A DNA stretch of 64,000 nucleotides from Ferrimonas sediminicola (GTDB lineage Bacteria > Pseudomonadota > Gammaproteobacteria > Enterobacterales > Shewanellaceae), in NCBI RefSeq assembly GCF_005116715.1, contig NZ_SWCI01000002.1, positions 469,443-533,442 on the forward strand. The letters are read 5' to 3'. Position numbers and translations under genes: made by a program. How positions within the stretch are numbered: position 1 is the stretch's first letter; every line of letters starts with the position of its first letter. Below, in pieces: positions 17,109 through 25,479 of this stretch. Under the pieces are notes generated by a model. That model was not told the origin of the DNA. It saw only the letters and a list, made by a program, of their open reading frames with translations, and did no database searches.

Positions 17109-17792
17109 ATGTCCATCATTACCAAGCAGTTGCGCAAGACCTACAACGCCGACACCGACTTCCCGGTTCACGCCGTGGACAACGTGGATTTGACCATAGA
17201 TCAGGGGGAGTTTGTGGCGATCATGGGCCCCTCGGGCTCGGGCAAGACCACCCTGCTGAACCTGCTCGGGGGACTGGACACGCCCACTGCCGGGGAAGTG
17301 ATCGTCGACGGGCGGCGAATAGATACCCTGCCCCATGACCAGTTGATCGCCTTTCGCCGGGATCAGGTGGGGTTCATCTTTCAGGACTACAGTCTGCTGC
17401 CGGTACTGACCGCCCTGGAGAACGTCGAGTTCGTTATGCAGCTCCAGGGCCACAACAGCAGCGAATGCCGGGCTAGGGCCGAGTCGCTGCTGGCCAGGGT
17501 GGGCTTGGCGCAGCACGGACATAAGCGGCCATCGAAACTCTCCGGCGGCCAGCAGCAGAGGGTGGCCGTGGCCCGCGCCCTGGCCCCCAATCCCAGGTTT
17601 GTGATGGCCGATGAGCCCACCGCCAACCTGGATGCCCAGAGCACCTCCGAACTGCTGGACATCATGCAGCAGCTCAACCGCCAGGAGGGGACCACCTTTA
17701 TCTTCTCCACCCACGATCCCCGGGTGATCACCCGGGCCCGGCGGGTGGTGATGATGGAGGATGGGCGGATCACCGAGGATCGCCGCCAATGA
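17109..17792 (+). CDS. LolD/MacB-type ABC ATPase
   Basis: A 227-residue nucleotide-binding protein that drives the two FtsX-type permeases. Walker A GPSGSGKTT (about 40-48), Q-loop FIFQDYSLLP, signature LSGGQQQR, Walker B FVMADEP and the switch His in FSTHD are all intact, so it should be active. Its length is the usual one for LolD. Its TGA overlaps the ATG of the outer-membrane barrel gene by four bases, so the barrel is part of the same translational unit. Confidence 0.95.
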   Translation: MSIITKQLRKTYNADTDFPVHAVDNVDLTIDQGEFVAIMGPSGSGKTTLLNLLGGLDTPTAGEVIVDGRRIDTLPHDQLIAFRRDQVGFIFQDYSLLPVLTALENVEFVMQLQGHNSSECRARAESLLARVGLAQHGHKRPSKLSGGQQQRVAVARALAPNPRFVMADEPTANLDAQSTSELLDIMQQLNRQEGTTFIFSTHDPRVITRARRVVMMEDGRITEDRRQ

Positions 17793-18943
17793 GGCTGGCC
17801 CTCCTACTGCCGTTCAGCGCCCAGGCCCTGGCCCAGATCCCCGGGCTGGCCCCTCAGTCGCCGTGGGAGCTGTCGGGCTACCTCAAGGGGATGACCAGCC
17901 TCAGTCAGCCCGATGGCGCCGCCAGCCGCAGCGAACAGCTGCTGCATCAACGTATCGACCTGGAGTACCGGGGGCGGCAAGGTTGGCGGTTCAACCTGGG
18001 GATGCGCAACCGCCTGCTCTACAGCGATGCCCTGTCCCAACCCGGTTACGACGACCTGATCGGTGGCGACCGCGGCTACTGGGATCTGTCGGCCAACTGG
18101 CTGGAGCGGGACTCAATGCTGGGCACCAGCAGCCTCGATCGGCTCTACCTCACCTGGCAGGACAGCCTCTGGCAGCTGCGCGGCGGACGCTTTCGCATCA
18201 ACTGGAGCATGACCACGGTGTGGAACCCCAACGACCTGTTCAACGCCTACTCCATCTATGACTTCGACTATGAGGAGCGCCCGGGCAGCGATGCACTGAT
18301 GCTGACCCGCCAGTTGGGGGTGGCCAGCGAGCTGAACCTGGTGGTCAGCCCAAGCGATGATCCCGACCGCCACAGCTATGCCGTGCGCTACCTGTTCAAC
18401 CATCTGGGGTGGGACGCCCAACTGCTGGCGGGCAAGTCGGATCTGGACCGGGTGGTGGGGCTGGGGTTGGCCTCGGACCTGGGGGGCGCTGGGATACGGG
18501 GAGAGCTGAGCCATTTCGATCCCAGCGACCAGGCGTCACAGCTGCGGCAGCCGAGCTGGGTGGTCAGCCTGGAGGGTGACTACAGCTTTGCCGGGCCACG
18601 CAACCTGTCGGTGCGGGGGGCGCTGCTCTACATCAGCGAGCCGCTGGCCCCCCCCTCGGCGGCAGACTATCTCAGGGCGCCGCTCACCGCCCGCACCCTC
18701 AGCTTTACCGAGTTCACCGGCTACGGCGAGCTGGGCTGGGATCTGACCGCCCTGACCCGGCTGACCCTGTCCGCCAGCTATTACGATGACGGGTCGCTGT
18801 TCACCGGAGCCAGTTTCAACCACTCACTGGCCGATGACTGGACCCTGCTGGGGGTGGTGCAGCGCTTCGACGGCAGCACAGCCAGCCTGTTTGGCCAGAG
18901 CCCGGCCACCCTGTGGTACGCCCAGATCCGCTGGAGTTTCTGA
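17789..18943 (+). CDS. Outer-membrane beta-barrel protein of the transport operon
   Basis: A 384-residue protein with a short signal peptide (ALLLPFSAQALA), alternating strands throughout and a terminal Phe (AQIRWSF), as expected for a BAM substrate. The WQLRGGRFRINWSMTTVW segment recalls barrels of the DUF1302/porin-like kind. It is coupled by ATGA overlap to the ATPase gene. This suggests it is the outer-membrane endpoint of the carrier/permease system, in the place where the Lol pathway uses LolB. That role is inferred from context only. Confidence 0.75.
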   Translation: MRLALLLPFSAQALAQIPGLAPQSPWELSGYLKGMTSLSQPDGAASRSEQLLHQRIDLEYRGRQGWRFNLGMRNRLLYSDALSQPGYDDLIGGDRGYWDLSANWLERDSMLGTSSLDRLYLTWQDSLWQLRGGRFRINWSMTTVWNPNDLFNAYSIYDFDYEERPGSDALMLTRQLGVASELNLVVSPSDDPDRHSYAVRYLFNHLGWDAQLLAGKSDLDRVVGLGLASDLGGAGIRGELSHFDPSDQASQLRQPSWVVSLEGDYSFAGPRNLSVRGALLYISEPLAPPSAADYLRAPLTARTLSFTEFTGYGELGWDLTALTRLTLSASYYDDGSLFTGASFNHSLADDWTLLGVVQRFDGSTASLFGQSPATLWYAQIRWSF

Positions 18944-18950
18944 GCCGGGA

Positions 18951-19133
18951 TCAGCGATCGGACTTCAGCACATCGTCGTGGAACGGCTGATGGTCGGGGT
19001 GCTCCGCAGGCTCGGCGGCTTCCCTGGCCTGCTTCTCATGCAACGCTTCAATCAGCTTGCGGTTGTACTCGGCGAAATAGATATCCTCCGCCGCCTTGGC
19101 CCTGAGCCGCATGCACTCGACAAAATCCGCCAT
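18951..19133 (-). CDS. Small hypothetical protein (60 aa)
   Basis: A 60-residue charged helical protein (VECMRLRAKAAEDIYFAEYNRKLIEALHEKQ spread over about residues 4-35). The ATG at 19133 is preceded by AGGGGGT. No domain is recognised and there is no signal peptide. It lies between the convergent transport operon and rhlE, seven bases from the barrel stop codon. Tyr/Glu/Lys-rich helices of this kind often form small dimers, but the function is unknown. Confidence 0.6.
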   Translation of the reverse strand: MADFVECMRLRAKAAEDIYFAEYNRKLIEALHEKQAREAAEPAEHPDHQPFHDDVLKSDR

Positions 19134-19211
19134 GGCCACCCCCTGCACTCCCCATGCCTAATCTTAAGGGTAGCCCAAGGAGCGCCGCGCTGAGGGCGGC
19201 GCTGGCCGAGA

Positions 19212-20591
19212 TCAGCCGTTGCTCTGGGGCCTGCGGCGGCGGCGACGGGGATTGGGCTTGGCCGAGGGTGCCTCTTCGGCGCGGGCTCGGTTGCTGTCCG
19301 GCCCCTTGCCATGGCTGCGTCGCCGAGGCGGCTTCTTGGCCGCCGGTCGGTCCCCCTCCTTGGCCACGGTTTCGCCCTGGCCATCGGCCCTGGGCGCCTT
19401 GGGCTTCTTGGGCTTCTTCTTCTTCGGTGGCCGGATCGGCTTGGAGTCCGCCAGCGGGTTCTGCGGTTCGTGACCGGCCAGGACTTCCCGCTCCAGGTGA
19501 CGCTGGATCAGCTGCTCAATGGCCTCCAGTTGCTCCTGTTCATCCTGACACACCAGGGAGATGGCGTGGCCACTGGCGCCGGCCCGGCCGGTACGGCCGA
19601 TGCGGTGCACGTAGTCCTCCGCCACCTGGGGCAGATCGAAGTTCACCACCTGGGGCAGTTGGTCAATGTCCAGGCCTCGGGCGGCGATGTCCGTGGCCAC
19701 CAGCACCCGGATGGCACCGGATTTGAAATCCGCCAGCGCCCGGGTGCGGGCTCCCTGGCTCTTGTTGCCGTGGATGGCGGCGGCGGTGATCTTGAACTCT
19801 TCCAGATAGCGGGTCAGCCTGTTGGCGCCATGCTTGGTGCGGGTGAACACCAGCACCTGCTGCCAGTTGTTCTTGCCGATCAGCTCCGCCAGCGCCAGCG
19901 ACTTGCGCTTCTTGTCGACCGGGTGGACCACCTGCTCAACGGTCTTGGCGGCGGCGTTGCGCGGAGTCACCGAGATCTCCACCGGATTGTGCACCAGCCC
20001 CTTGGCCAGCTCGCGGATCTCCTCGGAGAAGGTGGCGGAGAACAGCAGGTTCTGACGCTTGGCCGGCAGCAAGGCCAGGATCTTCTTGATGTCGCGGATG
20101 AAACCCATATCCAGCATCCGGTCCGCCTCATCGAGCACCAGCACTTCCAGCTGGTCAAACCGCACCGCATTCTGCTGGTAGAGATCCAGCAGCCGCCCCG
20201 GCGTGGCCACCAGCAGATCCACCCCACGGCTCAGCGCCTTCATCTGGGGGTTGATGGAGACGCCACCGAACACCACCGCGGATCGCAGCGGGGTGTTCTT
20301 GCCGTAGTTGTCCACGCTCTCCTGTACCTGGGCCGCCAACTCCCGGGTGGGGGTAAGCACCAGGGCCCGACACTTGTTGCCGCGGGCCCGCTCTCCGGAG
20401 CGCAGCCGTTCCAGGATAGGCAGGGTGAAACCGGCGGTCTTGCCGGTGCCGGTCTGGGCCGCCGCCATCACATCCTGACCTTCGAGGACGGCGGGGATCG
20501 CCTGCGCCTGAATGGGAGAGGGAGTCTCGTAACCAAGGTCTGCAATGGCGTCAAGGAGGGGCTGGGAGAGGCCCAGATCGGTAAACTGCAT
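19212..20591 (-). CDS. rhlE: DEAD-box RNA helicase, RhlE-type
   Basis: A 459-residue ATP-dependent RNA helicase, probably in ribosome assembly and RNA turnover. Start MQFTDLGL at 20591 has AGAAG six bases upstream. Motifs are intact: Q motif [11 protein letters not shown], motif I AQTGTGKT (45-52), DEAD at 154-157, SAT in LLFSATF, and motif [12 protein letters not shown]. The C-terminal 90 residues are a Lys/Arg/Pro-rich tail ([23 protein letters not shown]) typical of RhlE proteins for RNA contact. Confidence 0.93.
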   Translation of the reverse strand: MQFTDLGLSQPLLDAIADLGYETPSPIQAQAIPAVLEGQDVMAAAQTGTGKTAGFTLPILERLRSGERARGNKCRALVLTPTRELAAQVQESVDNYGKNTPLRSAVVFGGVSINPQMKALSRGVDLLVATPGRLLDLYQQNAVRFDQLEVLVLDEADRMLDMGFIRDIKKILALLPAKRQNLLFSATFSEEIRELAKGLVHNPVEISVTPRNAAAKTVEQVVHPVDKKRKSLALAELIGKNNWQQVLVFTRTKHGANRLTRYLEEFKITAAAIHGNKSQGARTRALADFKSGAIRVLVATDIAARGLDIDQLPQVVNFDLPQVAEDYVHRIGRTGRAGASGHAISLVCQDEQEQLEAIEQLIQRHLEREVLAGHEPQNPLADSKPIRPPKKKKPKKPKAPRADGQGETVAKEGDRPAAKKPPRRRSHGKGPDSNRARAEEAPSAKPNPRRRRRRPQSNG

Positions 20592-20691
20592 CGGCATCTT
20601 CTGTGTGAGTCGGCTCACCCCTGTGGTGGCCGGGGTGCGCAGTGTACCTGAAAGCGGTTGGGTCGCCACCCTTTTTTAATCAGGGATACCC

Positions 20692-21231
20692 TTAACCATG
20701 GGCCTCAAACACCTCGTCCACAGGCGTATGAGCCAGGTGGTTGGTGTAGTTGCTCATCACTTTCTGCCCGACGGCCAGCACCATATCCAGCAGATTGGCT
20801 TTGGTGAAGCCGGCGTTGAGGAAGACCTGGATCTGGGCGTCACTGAGTCTTCCCCGCTCCCGCACCAGCGCCACTGTCGTGTCCCTGAGCAGTTGCAGCC
20901 TCGGATCATCCAGTGGTGCTCCGGATTTGAGTGCCTCGATCACCCCCTCCTCTATCCCCATGTCCTGAGCGATGGCCGAGTGAACCGGCAGGCAGTAGTG
21001 GCACTCATGAAAGCCATTGATGGCCTGCCACACCACGGTACGCTCCAGATCGCTGAAACTGGAGCCGCAAAACAGCTGATGGGCCAGCTTGTAGGCCTGC
21101 AATAACCGGGGGGACTCCGCCATCACCGCATGCAGGTTGGGGATGATACCGAACTCCCGTTTCGACTCGGCCAACAGGGGTTTGCTGTCGGCGGGGGCAT
21201 CGGCATCGGAGTAGAGGGTGAAAGAGATCAT
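20692..21231 (-). CDS. AhpD-like carboxymuconolactone decarboxylase family protein
   Basis: A 179-residue protein. ATG 21231 follows a GGGAGTC ribosome site. It carries the AhpD thiol motif ECHYCLPVH (Cys77, Cys80, His84), suggesting a peroxidase-linked disulfide reductase of the alkylhydroperoxidase D family. AhpC is not nearby, so the partner is unknown. It is followed on the same strand by rhlE about 100 bp away and preceded by an exported protein gene, 61 bp upstream. Confidence 0.85.
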   Translation of the reverse strand: MISFTLYSDADAPADSKPLLAESKREFGIIPNLHAVMAESPRLLQAYKLAHQLFCGSSFSDLERTVVWQAINGFHECHYCLPVHSAIAQDMGIEEGVIEALKSGAPLDDPRLQLLRDTTVALVRERGRLSDAQIQVFLNAGFTKANLLDMVLAVGQKVMSNYTNHLAHTPVDEVFEAHG

Positions 21232-21292
21232 CACGACTCCCAAGCATGTAAAGACAGGTTCCAGAGGGGCCGGAGGCCCCTCTGCCAGAGTC

Positions 21293-21856
21293 TCAGTAGA
21301 GATGGATGACAAAGAGGCAGTCAAACCCCATGGGGTCTCCCGGGTTCCCGGCAAACCGGGTCAAGTCGACCATGCCAGACAACCTGACGGTCCCCATGGC
21401 ACCGGCGAACCGCTTGCTGCCCCACAGGATGGCATTGCCTGTGCCGGCCGCCCCGGTCACATGGGTGATCGTCTGCCCGGAGGGGGTAACGGTGTTATGA
21501 ACCACGGGCTGAACCGAGGTGTTTCCCCGGGTTACCAGGGTGCCCTGCGGAAGGTGGAAGAAGGTGGTGCCTACCAGGGCAATACCCGAGCCCACCGGGG
21601 TGATGTTTGACAGACAATCGGTGGCGCTGCCGATGTGACGGCGGTTATTGGCATCCATCAGTTGCACATCGAAGCAGATGGCATCGTCATCCATCCCATC
21701 ACCATCGATGTCCGGTACGGTGCTCTGATACATCTCACCGGTTCCCACCAGGTTCAGCACCAGCAGATCTCCCGCCCCCTGCTCATTGGCCCAGGCCGGC
21801 GCCGACGTCAGGCAAAGCAGAGAAACCGCGCTGATCATGCGTAACAGGGTTTTCAT
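21293..21856 (-). CDS. Exported hypothetical protein, possible allene-oxide-cyclase-like barrel
   Basis: A 187-residue secreted protein. ATG 21856 follows AAGGAGA and starts a clear signal peptide (SAVSLLCLTSAPAWA). The mature part contains a calcium-type loop (DIDGDGMDDD) and a late block (GTGNAILWGSKRFAGAMGTV, LSGMVDL). That block resembles the small beta-barrel of dirigent/allene-oxide-cyclase-like secreted proteins. I cannot name a substrate. Cys62 and Cys80 could form a disulfide, and a third cysteine lies near the end. Confidence 0.6.
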   Translation of the reverse strand: MKTLLRMISAVSLLCLTSAPAWANEQGAGDLLVLNLVGTGEMYQSTVPDIDGDGMDDDAICFDVQLMDANNRRHIGSATDCLSNITPVGSGIALVGTTFFHLPQGTLVTRGNTSVQPVVHNTVTPSGQTITHVTGAAGTGNAILWGSKRFAGAMGTVRLSGMVDLTRFAGNPGDPMGFDCLFVIHLY

Positions 21857-22218
21857 GGATCGTCTCCTTGGATTACAAATCCAGAGTTGGATCATCAAGG
21901 GGGATGTATATGCTGCAATGAAACAGCCTAGAACACGGAACTGGCGCGCACCAACCAAAGTTGTAATAGAAGCCTTCCGTCAGGCTGGATCCGAGATTGG
22001 CCGGTGGGCGACACACACCTGGCCCCTGGCGCCCCCGGGCTCAGGTGTGAGCTCGGGTCGCTGCCATAAGGGATCGGGTCCACAGCCGGAGGCCTGACAG
22101 CAGTGTCACCTCTGCGGTACCGACCCAGGCCAGCCCTGGCCCACCAGCGCCCTTGCGCCTTTTCAATCACCGTCAAACTAGTTACCCTATAGCCTGTGTA
22201 ATCAGTAAGTAAGCAACT
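21857..22218. promoter_or_regulatory. Divergent promoter region with long dyad
   Basis: 362 bp between the exported protein gene and the GntR gene, which are divergent. CACACCTG at 22014-22021 and its inverse CAGGTGTG at 22042-22049 make an 8-bp dyad around a GC-rich 20-base spacer. No ORF or RNA gene was recognised here. Confidence 0.4.
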
Positions 22219-22899
22219 ATGAGTCAGGCCAGCCCCATTGTTCACAAGACCCGCACCCAGCTGGTGGTGGAGGTTTTGCGCGAAAAGATCCTCTCCGGCG
22301 ACATCAAGGCGGGAGAGCCCCTGAGGCAGAGCGCACTGGCCGAGGAGCTGAACGTCAGCCGCATCCCGGTGCGGGAGGCCCTGGTGCAGCTGGAAGCCGA
22401 GGGTCTGGTGAAGTTCGAAGCCCACAAGGGCGCCACCGCCACCGAGCTGTCGGTGGAACAAGCCGGCGAACTGTTTGAACTGCGCGCCCTGATTGAGCCG
22501 GATCTGCTGGCCAAGTCCATCCCTCACCTCAGCGAGGCGCAGCTGGACGCCGCCGAAGCGGTGCTGCTGCAGCTGGAGTCCGCCTTCCGCGAGGAGAACG
22601 CCATCAACATGTGGAGTGAACTGAACACCCAATTTCACTCCGCCCTCTACCTGGGGGCCAACCGGCCGCAGGCGATGGAGGTGATCAAAAGCCTCAACAC
22701 CAACTCCGACCGCTACATCCGCCTGCAGCTGTTGCTGACCGGGGGCATCCCCAGGGCGGAAACCGAACACCGCCAGCTGCTGGAACTGTGCCGGCAACGA
22801 AACGTCCAGGCGGCGGTCACCCTGCTCACCAACCACATCCTGCACGCCAAGTCCGGCGTGGAGCGGCTGGTGCAGCAGCACGTCGATAATCAACAATAA
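22219..22899 (+). CDS. GntR-family (FadR/FCD subfamily) transcriptional regulator
   Basis: A 226-residue regulator with an N-terminal winged HTH (RQSALAEELNVSRIPVREAL, about 37-56, then LEAEGLV) and an all-helical FCD ligand domain (about 80-210). The domain holds metal-type residues (ELRALIEPDLL, NTQFHSALY, EHRQLLE). FCD proteins usually bind small carboxylates. A FadR-type TNGTNNNACNA operator sits at the promoter of the FabH-like gene 138 bp downstream, so that gene is the likely target. Confidence 0.9.
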   Translation: MSQASPIVHKTRTQLVVEVLREKILSGDIKAGEPLRQSALAEELNVSRIPVREALVQLEAEGLVKFEAHKGATATELSVEQAGELFELRALIEPDLLAKSIPHLSEAQLDAAEAVLLQLESAFREENAINMWSELNTQFHSALYLGANRPQAMEVIKSLNTNSDRYIRLQLLLTGGIPRAETEHRQLLELCRQRNVQAAVTLLTNHILHAKSGVERLVQQHVDNQQ

Positions 22900-22968
22900 C
22901 CGTGAGGCCCATGGCCCCGCCGCAGCACTGCCGGTGACTCGGGGGAGGACATCCCCGGCGGCCGCTGG

Positions 22969-23002
22969 TATGATGCTGCAATTCCGAATGGTGGTGTGAC
23001 CA
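22969..23002 (+). promoter_or_regulatory. Promoter with GntR/FadR-type operator
   Basis: A TATGAT -10 candidate at 22969-22974 is followed at 22992-23002 by TGGTGTGACCA, an exact match to the FadR-subfamily consensus TNGTNNNACNA and itself a TGGT/ACCA dyad. The position overlaps the expected transcript start of the FabH-like gene, so binding would repress. The regulator encoded at 22219 is the obvious candidate. Confidence 0.55.
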
Positions 23003-23036
23003 GTTAACCACACCCCGTGCTTTTTGGAGAGCGTTC

Positions 23037-24122
23037 ATGCTACATGCCCAGATTACCGGCTGGGGCAAGTGTTTGCCCCCGGCCACCCTGACCAACGACG
23101 ACCTGGCCACCTTCATGGAGACCTCTGACGAGTGGATCCGCAGCCGCACCGGCATCGGTCAGCGCCACATCAGCCACGTCAGCACCTCCGCCCTGGCCGC
23201 CGTGGCCGCCAAGCACGCCCTGGCCGCCGCCGGCATTGACGGCAGCGATCTGGATATGATCATCCTGGGCAGCGCCACCCCGGACACCCTGGTGCCCAAT
23301 ATCGCCGCCACGGTTCAGGCCGAGGTGGGTGCCCAGTGCGCCGCCTTCGACATCAACGCCGCCTGCTCCGGCTTCCTCTACGCCCTGGGCCTGGCCACCG
23401 CCCAGATCCGCAGCGGCCAGTGCCGCCGGGTGCTGGTGATCGGTGCCGAGCGACTCACCTTCCTGCTGAACTGGATGCAGCGGGACACCGCGGTACTGTT
23501 CGGTGACGGCGCCGGCGCCGTGGTGTTGGAGGCGGTAGAGAGCGACGAGCCCACCGGGGTGCTGAGCTACGCCATGAACAACGATCCCCAGGCGCGCGAC
23601 ATCCTCAAGGTGGCCGCCTTCGGCTCCGACATGGATCGCCTCAGCCCGGACGCCGCCAATTTCCAGTTCCAGTTTGAGGGGCGAGAGATCTTCAAGCGGG
23701 CCATCGCCGGCATGTCCGCCCTGGGCCAGAAGGTGCTGGCCGAGAGCAACACCGCCCTGGATCAGGTGGACCTGGTGGTGCCCCACCAGGCCAATGTGCG
23801 CATCATCGATACCCTGATCGGCAAGATGGGTCTGCCCGCCGAGAAGGCGTTCATCAACATCGAGAACTATGGCAACACCTCTGCCGCTACCGTGCCCATC
23901 GCCCTGTGTGACGCCCTGGAACAGGGCCGTATCCGGCCCGGAGACACCCTGCTCTCCTGCGCCTTCGGTGCCGGTCTCACCTCCGCCGCGGCGGTGATCA
24001 AGTGGGGCGACCGGGTCATTCCGGTGAACACCAGTGACGCCCAGTTGCCACCGTGCGACAAGAGCGGCCTGGAGCTGATCGCGCCGGCCGTCGCCGCCGC
24101 CAGGACCAAGCTCGAGGGCTGA
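23037..24122 (+). CDS. FabH-like 3-oxoacyl-ACP synthase III
   Basis: A 361-residue thiolase-fold condensing enzyme. The catalytic triad is present: Cys110 in NAACSGFLYAL, His in VPHQAN and Asn in ENYGNTSAA. FabH enzymes join an acyl-CoA to malonyl-ACP at the start of fatty-acid synthesis. This one is about 40 residues longer than typical FabH because of a C-terminal extension after IKWGDRV, and it stands alone rather than in a fab cluster. It may therefore be a specialised or auxiliary KAS III. Likely under control of the adjacent GntR protein. The ATG follows TTGGAGAG. Confidence 0.88.
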   Translation: MLHAQITGWGKCLPPATLTNDDLATFMETSDEWIRSRTGIGQRHISHVSTSALAAVAAKHALAAAGIDGSDLDMIILGSATPDTLVPNIAATVQAEVGAQCAAFDINAACSGFLYALGLATAQIRSGQCRRVLVIGAERLTFLLNWMQRDTAVLFGDGAGAVVLEAVESDEPTGVLSYAMNNDPQARDILKVAAFGSDMDRLSPDAANFQFQFEGREIFKRAIAGMSALGQKVLAESNTALDQVDLVVPHQANVRIIDTLIGKMGLPAEKAFINIENYGNTSAATVPIALCDALEQGRIRPGDTLLSCAFGAGLTSAAAVIKWGDRVIPVNTSDAQLPPCDKSGLELIAPAVAAARTKLEG

Positions 24123-24138
24123 GCCCACCCCAGCATCA

Positions 24139-24164
24139 GCAACGGCGCCGAACGGCGCCGTTGC
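24139..24164. terminator. Hairpin terminator between convergent genes
   Basis: GCAACGGCGCCG and CGGCGCCGTTGC form a 12-bp perfect stem, with CTATTT following. It lies between the FabH-like gene and the LRAT-like gene, whose stop codon touches its right edge. Confidence 0.7.
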
Positions 24165-24730
24165 TATTTCAGGTCGACCTTCGCCGCATCCCAGTAGAGA
24201 TCGCAGCCATGGAGCCCAGCCAGGGCACGGTTGAGTCCGCCAAAACTGTCGAACCGGCGCTGCTCGCCGGTGAGGCAGTACCAGACGAAGCGGTAGCAGT
24301 TGTCCCTGAACAGATCATAGTTGCGGTGCTGGTAGAGGCAGCGGGCCGCCCGCTCCACAGAGGCCACCACCGTCAGCGGCCGGTGATGGCGGTCGACGCA
24401 GACAAACAGCTTGCGGCCGGTGCGCCCCTGGACAAACCGGCGCGGCGAGACCAGCCGCACCAATCCGCTGCCGTGCAGTTCGATGATCTGATCCGGGGCC
24501 ACCCACAGGCCCACATGTTCCACCGCCCCGTAGACATGGCAAGCCACCAGCGAGCCGGGCCTGGGGTCCACCCTGGCCTTGCCCTCGTCCCACTCGCTGG
24601 GACGCAATTTCAGCCGGGGATCGGGGCTGAGTTCATGGTAGCGGCGCCGACGGGCCCGGTCCCGGCCCCGTTTGTAGTCCGCCGCCGCCAGCCCCCCCGC
24701 CAGGGCCGCCAGTATCCAGGGTATGGCCAT
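24164..24730 (-). CDS. LRAT-like (NlpC/P60 superfamily) protein
   Basis: A 188-residue protein with an N-terminal hydrophobic anchor (about 1-16) followed by a basic stretch. A circularly permuted papain-like domain follows: the His block GAVEHVGLW, then ELHGSGLVRLVSP, then the Cys block RDNCYRFVWY. The last corresponds to the NCEHFV motif of lecithin:retinol acyltransferase-like proteins. Such enzymes act as acyltransferases or phospholipases on membrane lipids; the bacterial members are mostly uncharacterised. The catalytic His and Cys are both present. Transcribed alone. Confidence 0.7.
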   Translation of the reverse strand: MAIPWILAALAGGLAAADYKRGRDRARRRRYHELSPDPRLKLRPSEWDEGKARVDPRPGSLVACHVYGAVEHVGLWVAPDQIIELHGSGLVRLVSPRRFVQGRTGRKLFVCVDRHHRPLTVVASVERAARCLYQHRNYDLFRDNCYRFVWYCLTGEQRRFDSFGGLNRALAGLHGCDLYWDAAKVDLK

Positions 24731-24819
24731 GGGCTCCTCCAGGTTGATGCCTGTGTTTATCCTAGCAACGAACCGCCCGAGTGCCAGAGGGGGAAACTGT
24801 TACCGGATATGAGGTGATC

Positions 24820-25479
24820 TCAGGGCCCGAGCAGCTCACCCAGCAAGGGATTGCCCCCCATGGCGGCGGCCTGGGCCATCAGCAATTCACCACAGGCCAG
24901 GGCGTCCACCAGGGCATCATGGCCGGGGTAGTAGGGCAAACCGTAGCGGTCGCGGCAACCGGCCAGGGTCAGGTCCCCCGGGGCGAGGTGTTTGCCCTGG
25001 CGCAACAGCCGCCGCTTCTCCAGCTCCAGGGTGTCCACCGCCAGCAGCGGCGCGTCCGATACCCGGCACTGGCACAGGGCCCGTCCTAGGAAAGCGAGGT
25101 CCAGCTCGGCGTTATGACACACCAGGATCCGTCCCTCCAGCAGCGGCCACAGCCGCGCCAGGGCGGCTTGCGGCGACAGCGCCTGCTCCAGCTGGCCATC
25201 GACGATGCCGTGGATGGTGGCGGACTCCCCGACGCCGGTCCGGGCCTTCACCAACTGGTAGAACGCCTGGCGGCACTGGATGCGACCGCCGTCGAGGGGC
25301 ACCGCGCCGATGCTGACGATCTCATCCTGCCTCGGGTTCAACCCGGTTAGCTCCAGGTCCAGCGCCAGCAGCGGCAGCTGGCGAAAGCGAGCACCCAGGT
25401 GTTCGGCGACAGGGACACTCTCGCCACTGCGCCAGGCCTGCCAACGCCAGCGCCACAGTTTGCCGCTGAACAGGCTCAC
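24820..25479 (-). CDS. DnaQ-like 3'-5' exonuclease (DEDDh)
   Basis: A 219-residue exonuclease of the DNA polymerase III epsilon type. Exo I LDLELTGLNPRQDEIVSIG, Exo II VCHNAELDLAFL and Exo III HDALVDALACGELL are complete, giving the DEDDh set of acidic ligands and the general-base His. Its ATG overlaps the stop of the cNMP/CBS/DUF294 gene by four bases, so the two are translationally coupled. The pair also sits next to the acetate-type symporter operon, an association I recall from related genomes. Confidence 0.9.
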   Translation of the reverse strand: MSLFSGKLWRWRWQAWRSGESVPVAEHLGARFRQLPLLALDLELTGLNPRQDEIVSIGAVPLDGGRIQCRQAFYQLVKARTGVGESATIHGIVDGQLEQALSPQAALARLWPLLEGRILVCHNAELDLAFLGRALCQCRVSDAPLLAVDTLELEKRRLLRQGKHLAPGDLTLAGCRDRYGLPYYPGHDALVDALACGELLMAQAAAMGGNPLLGELLGP

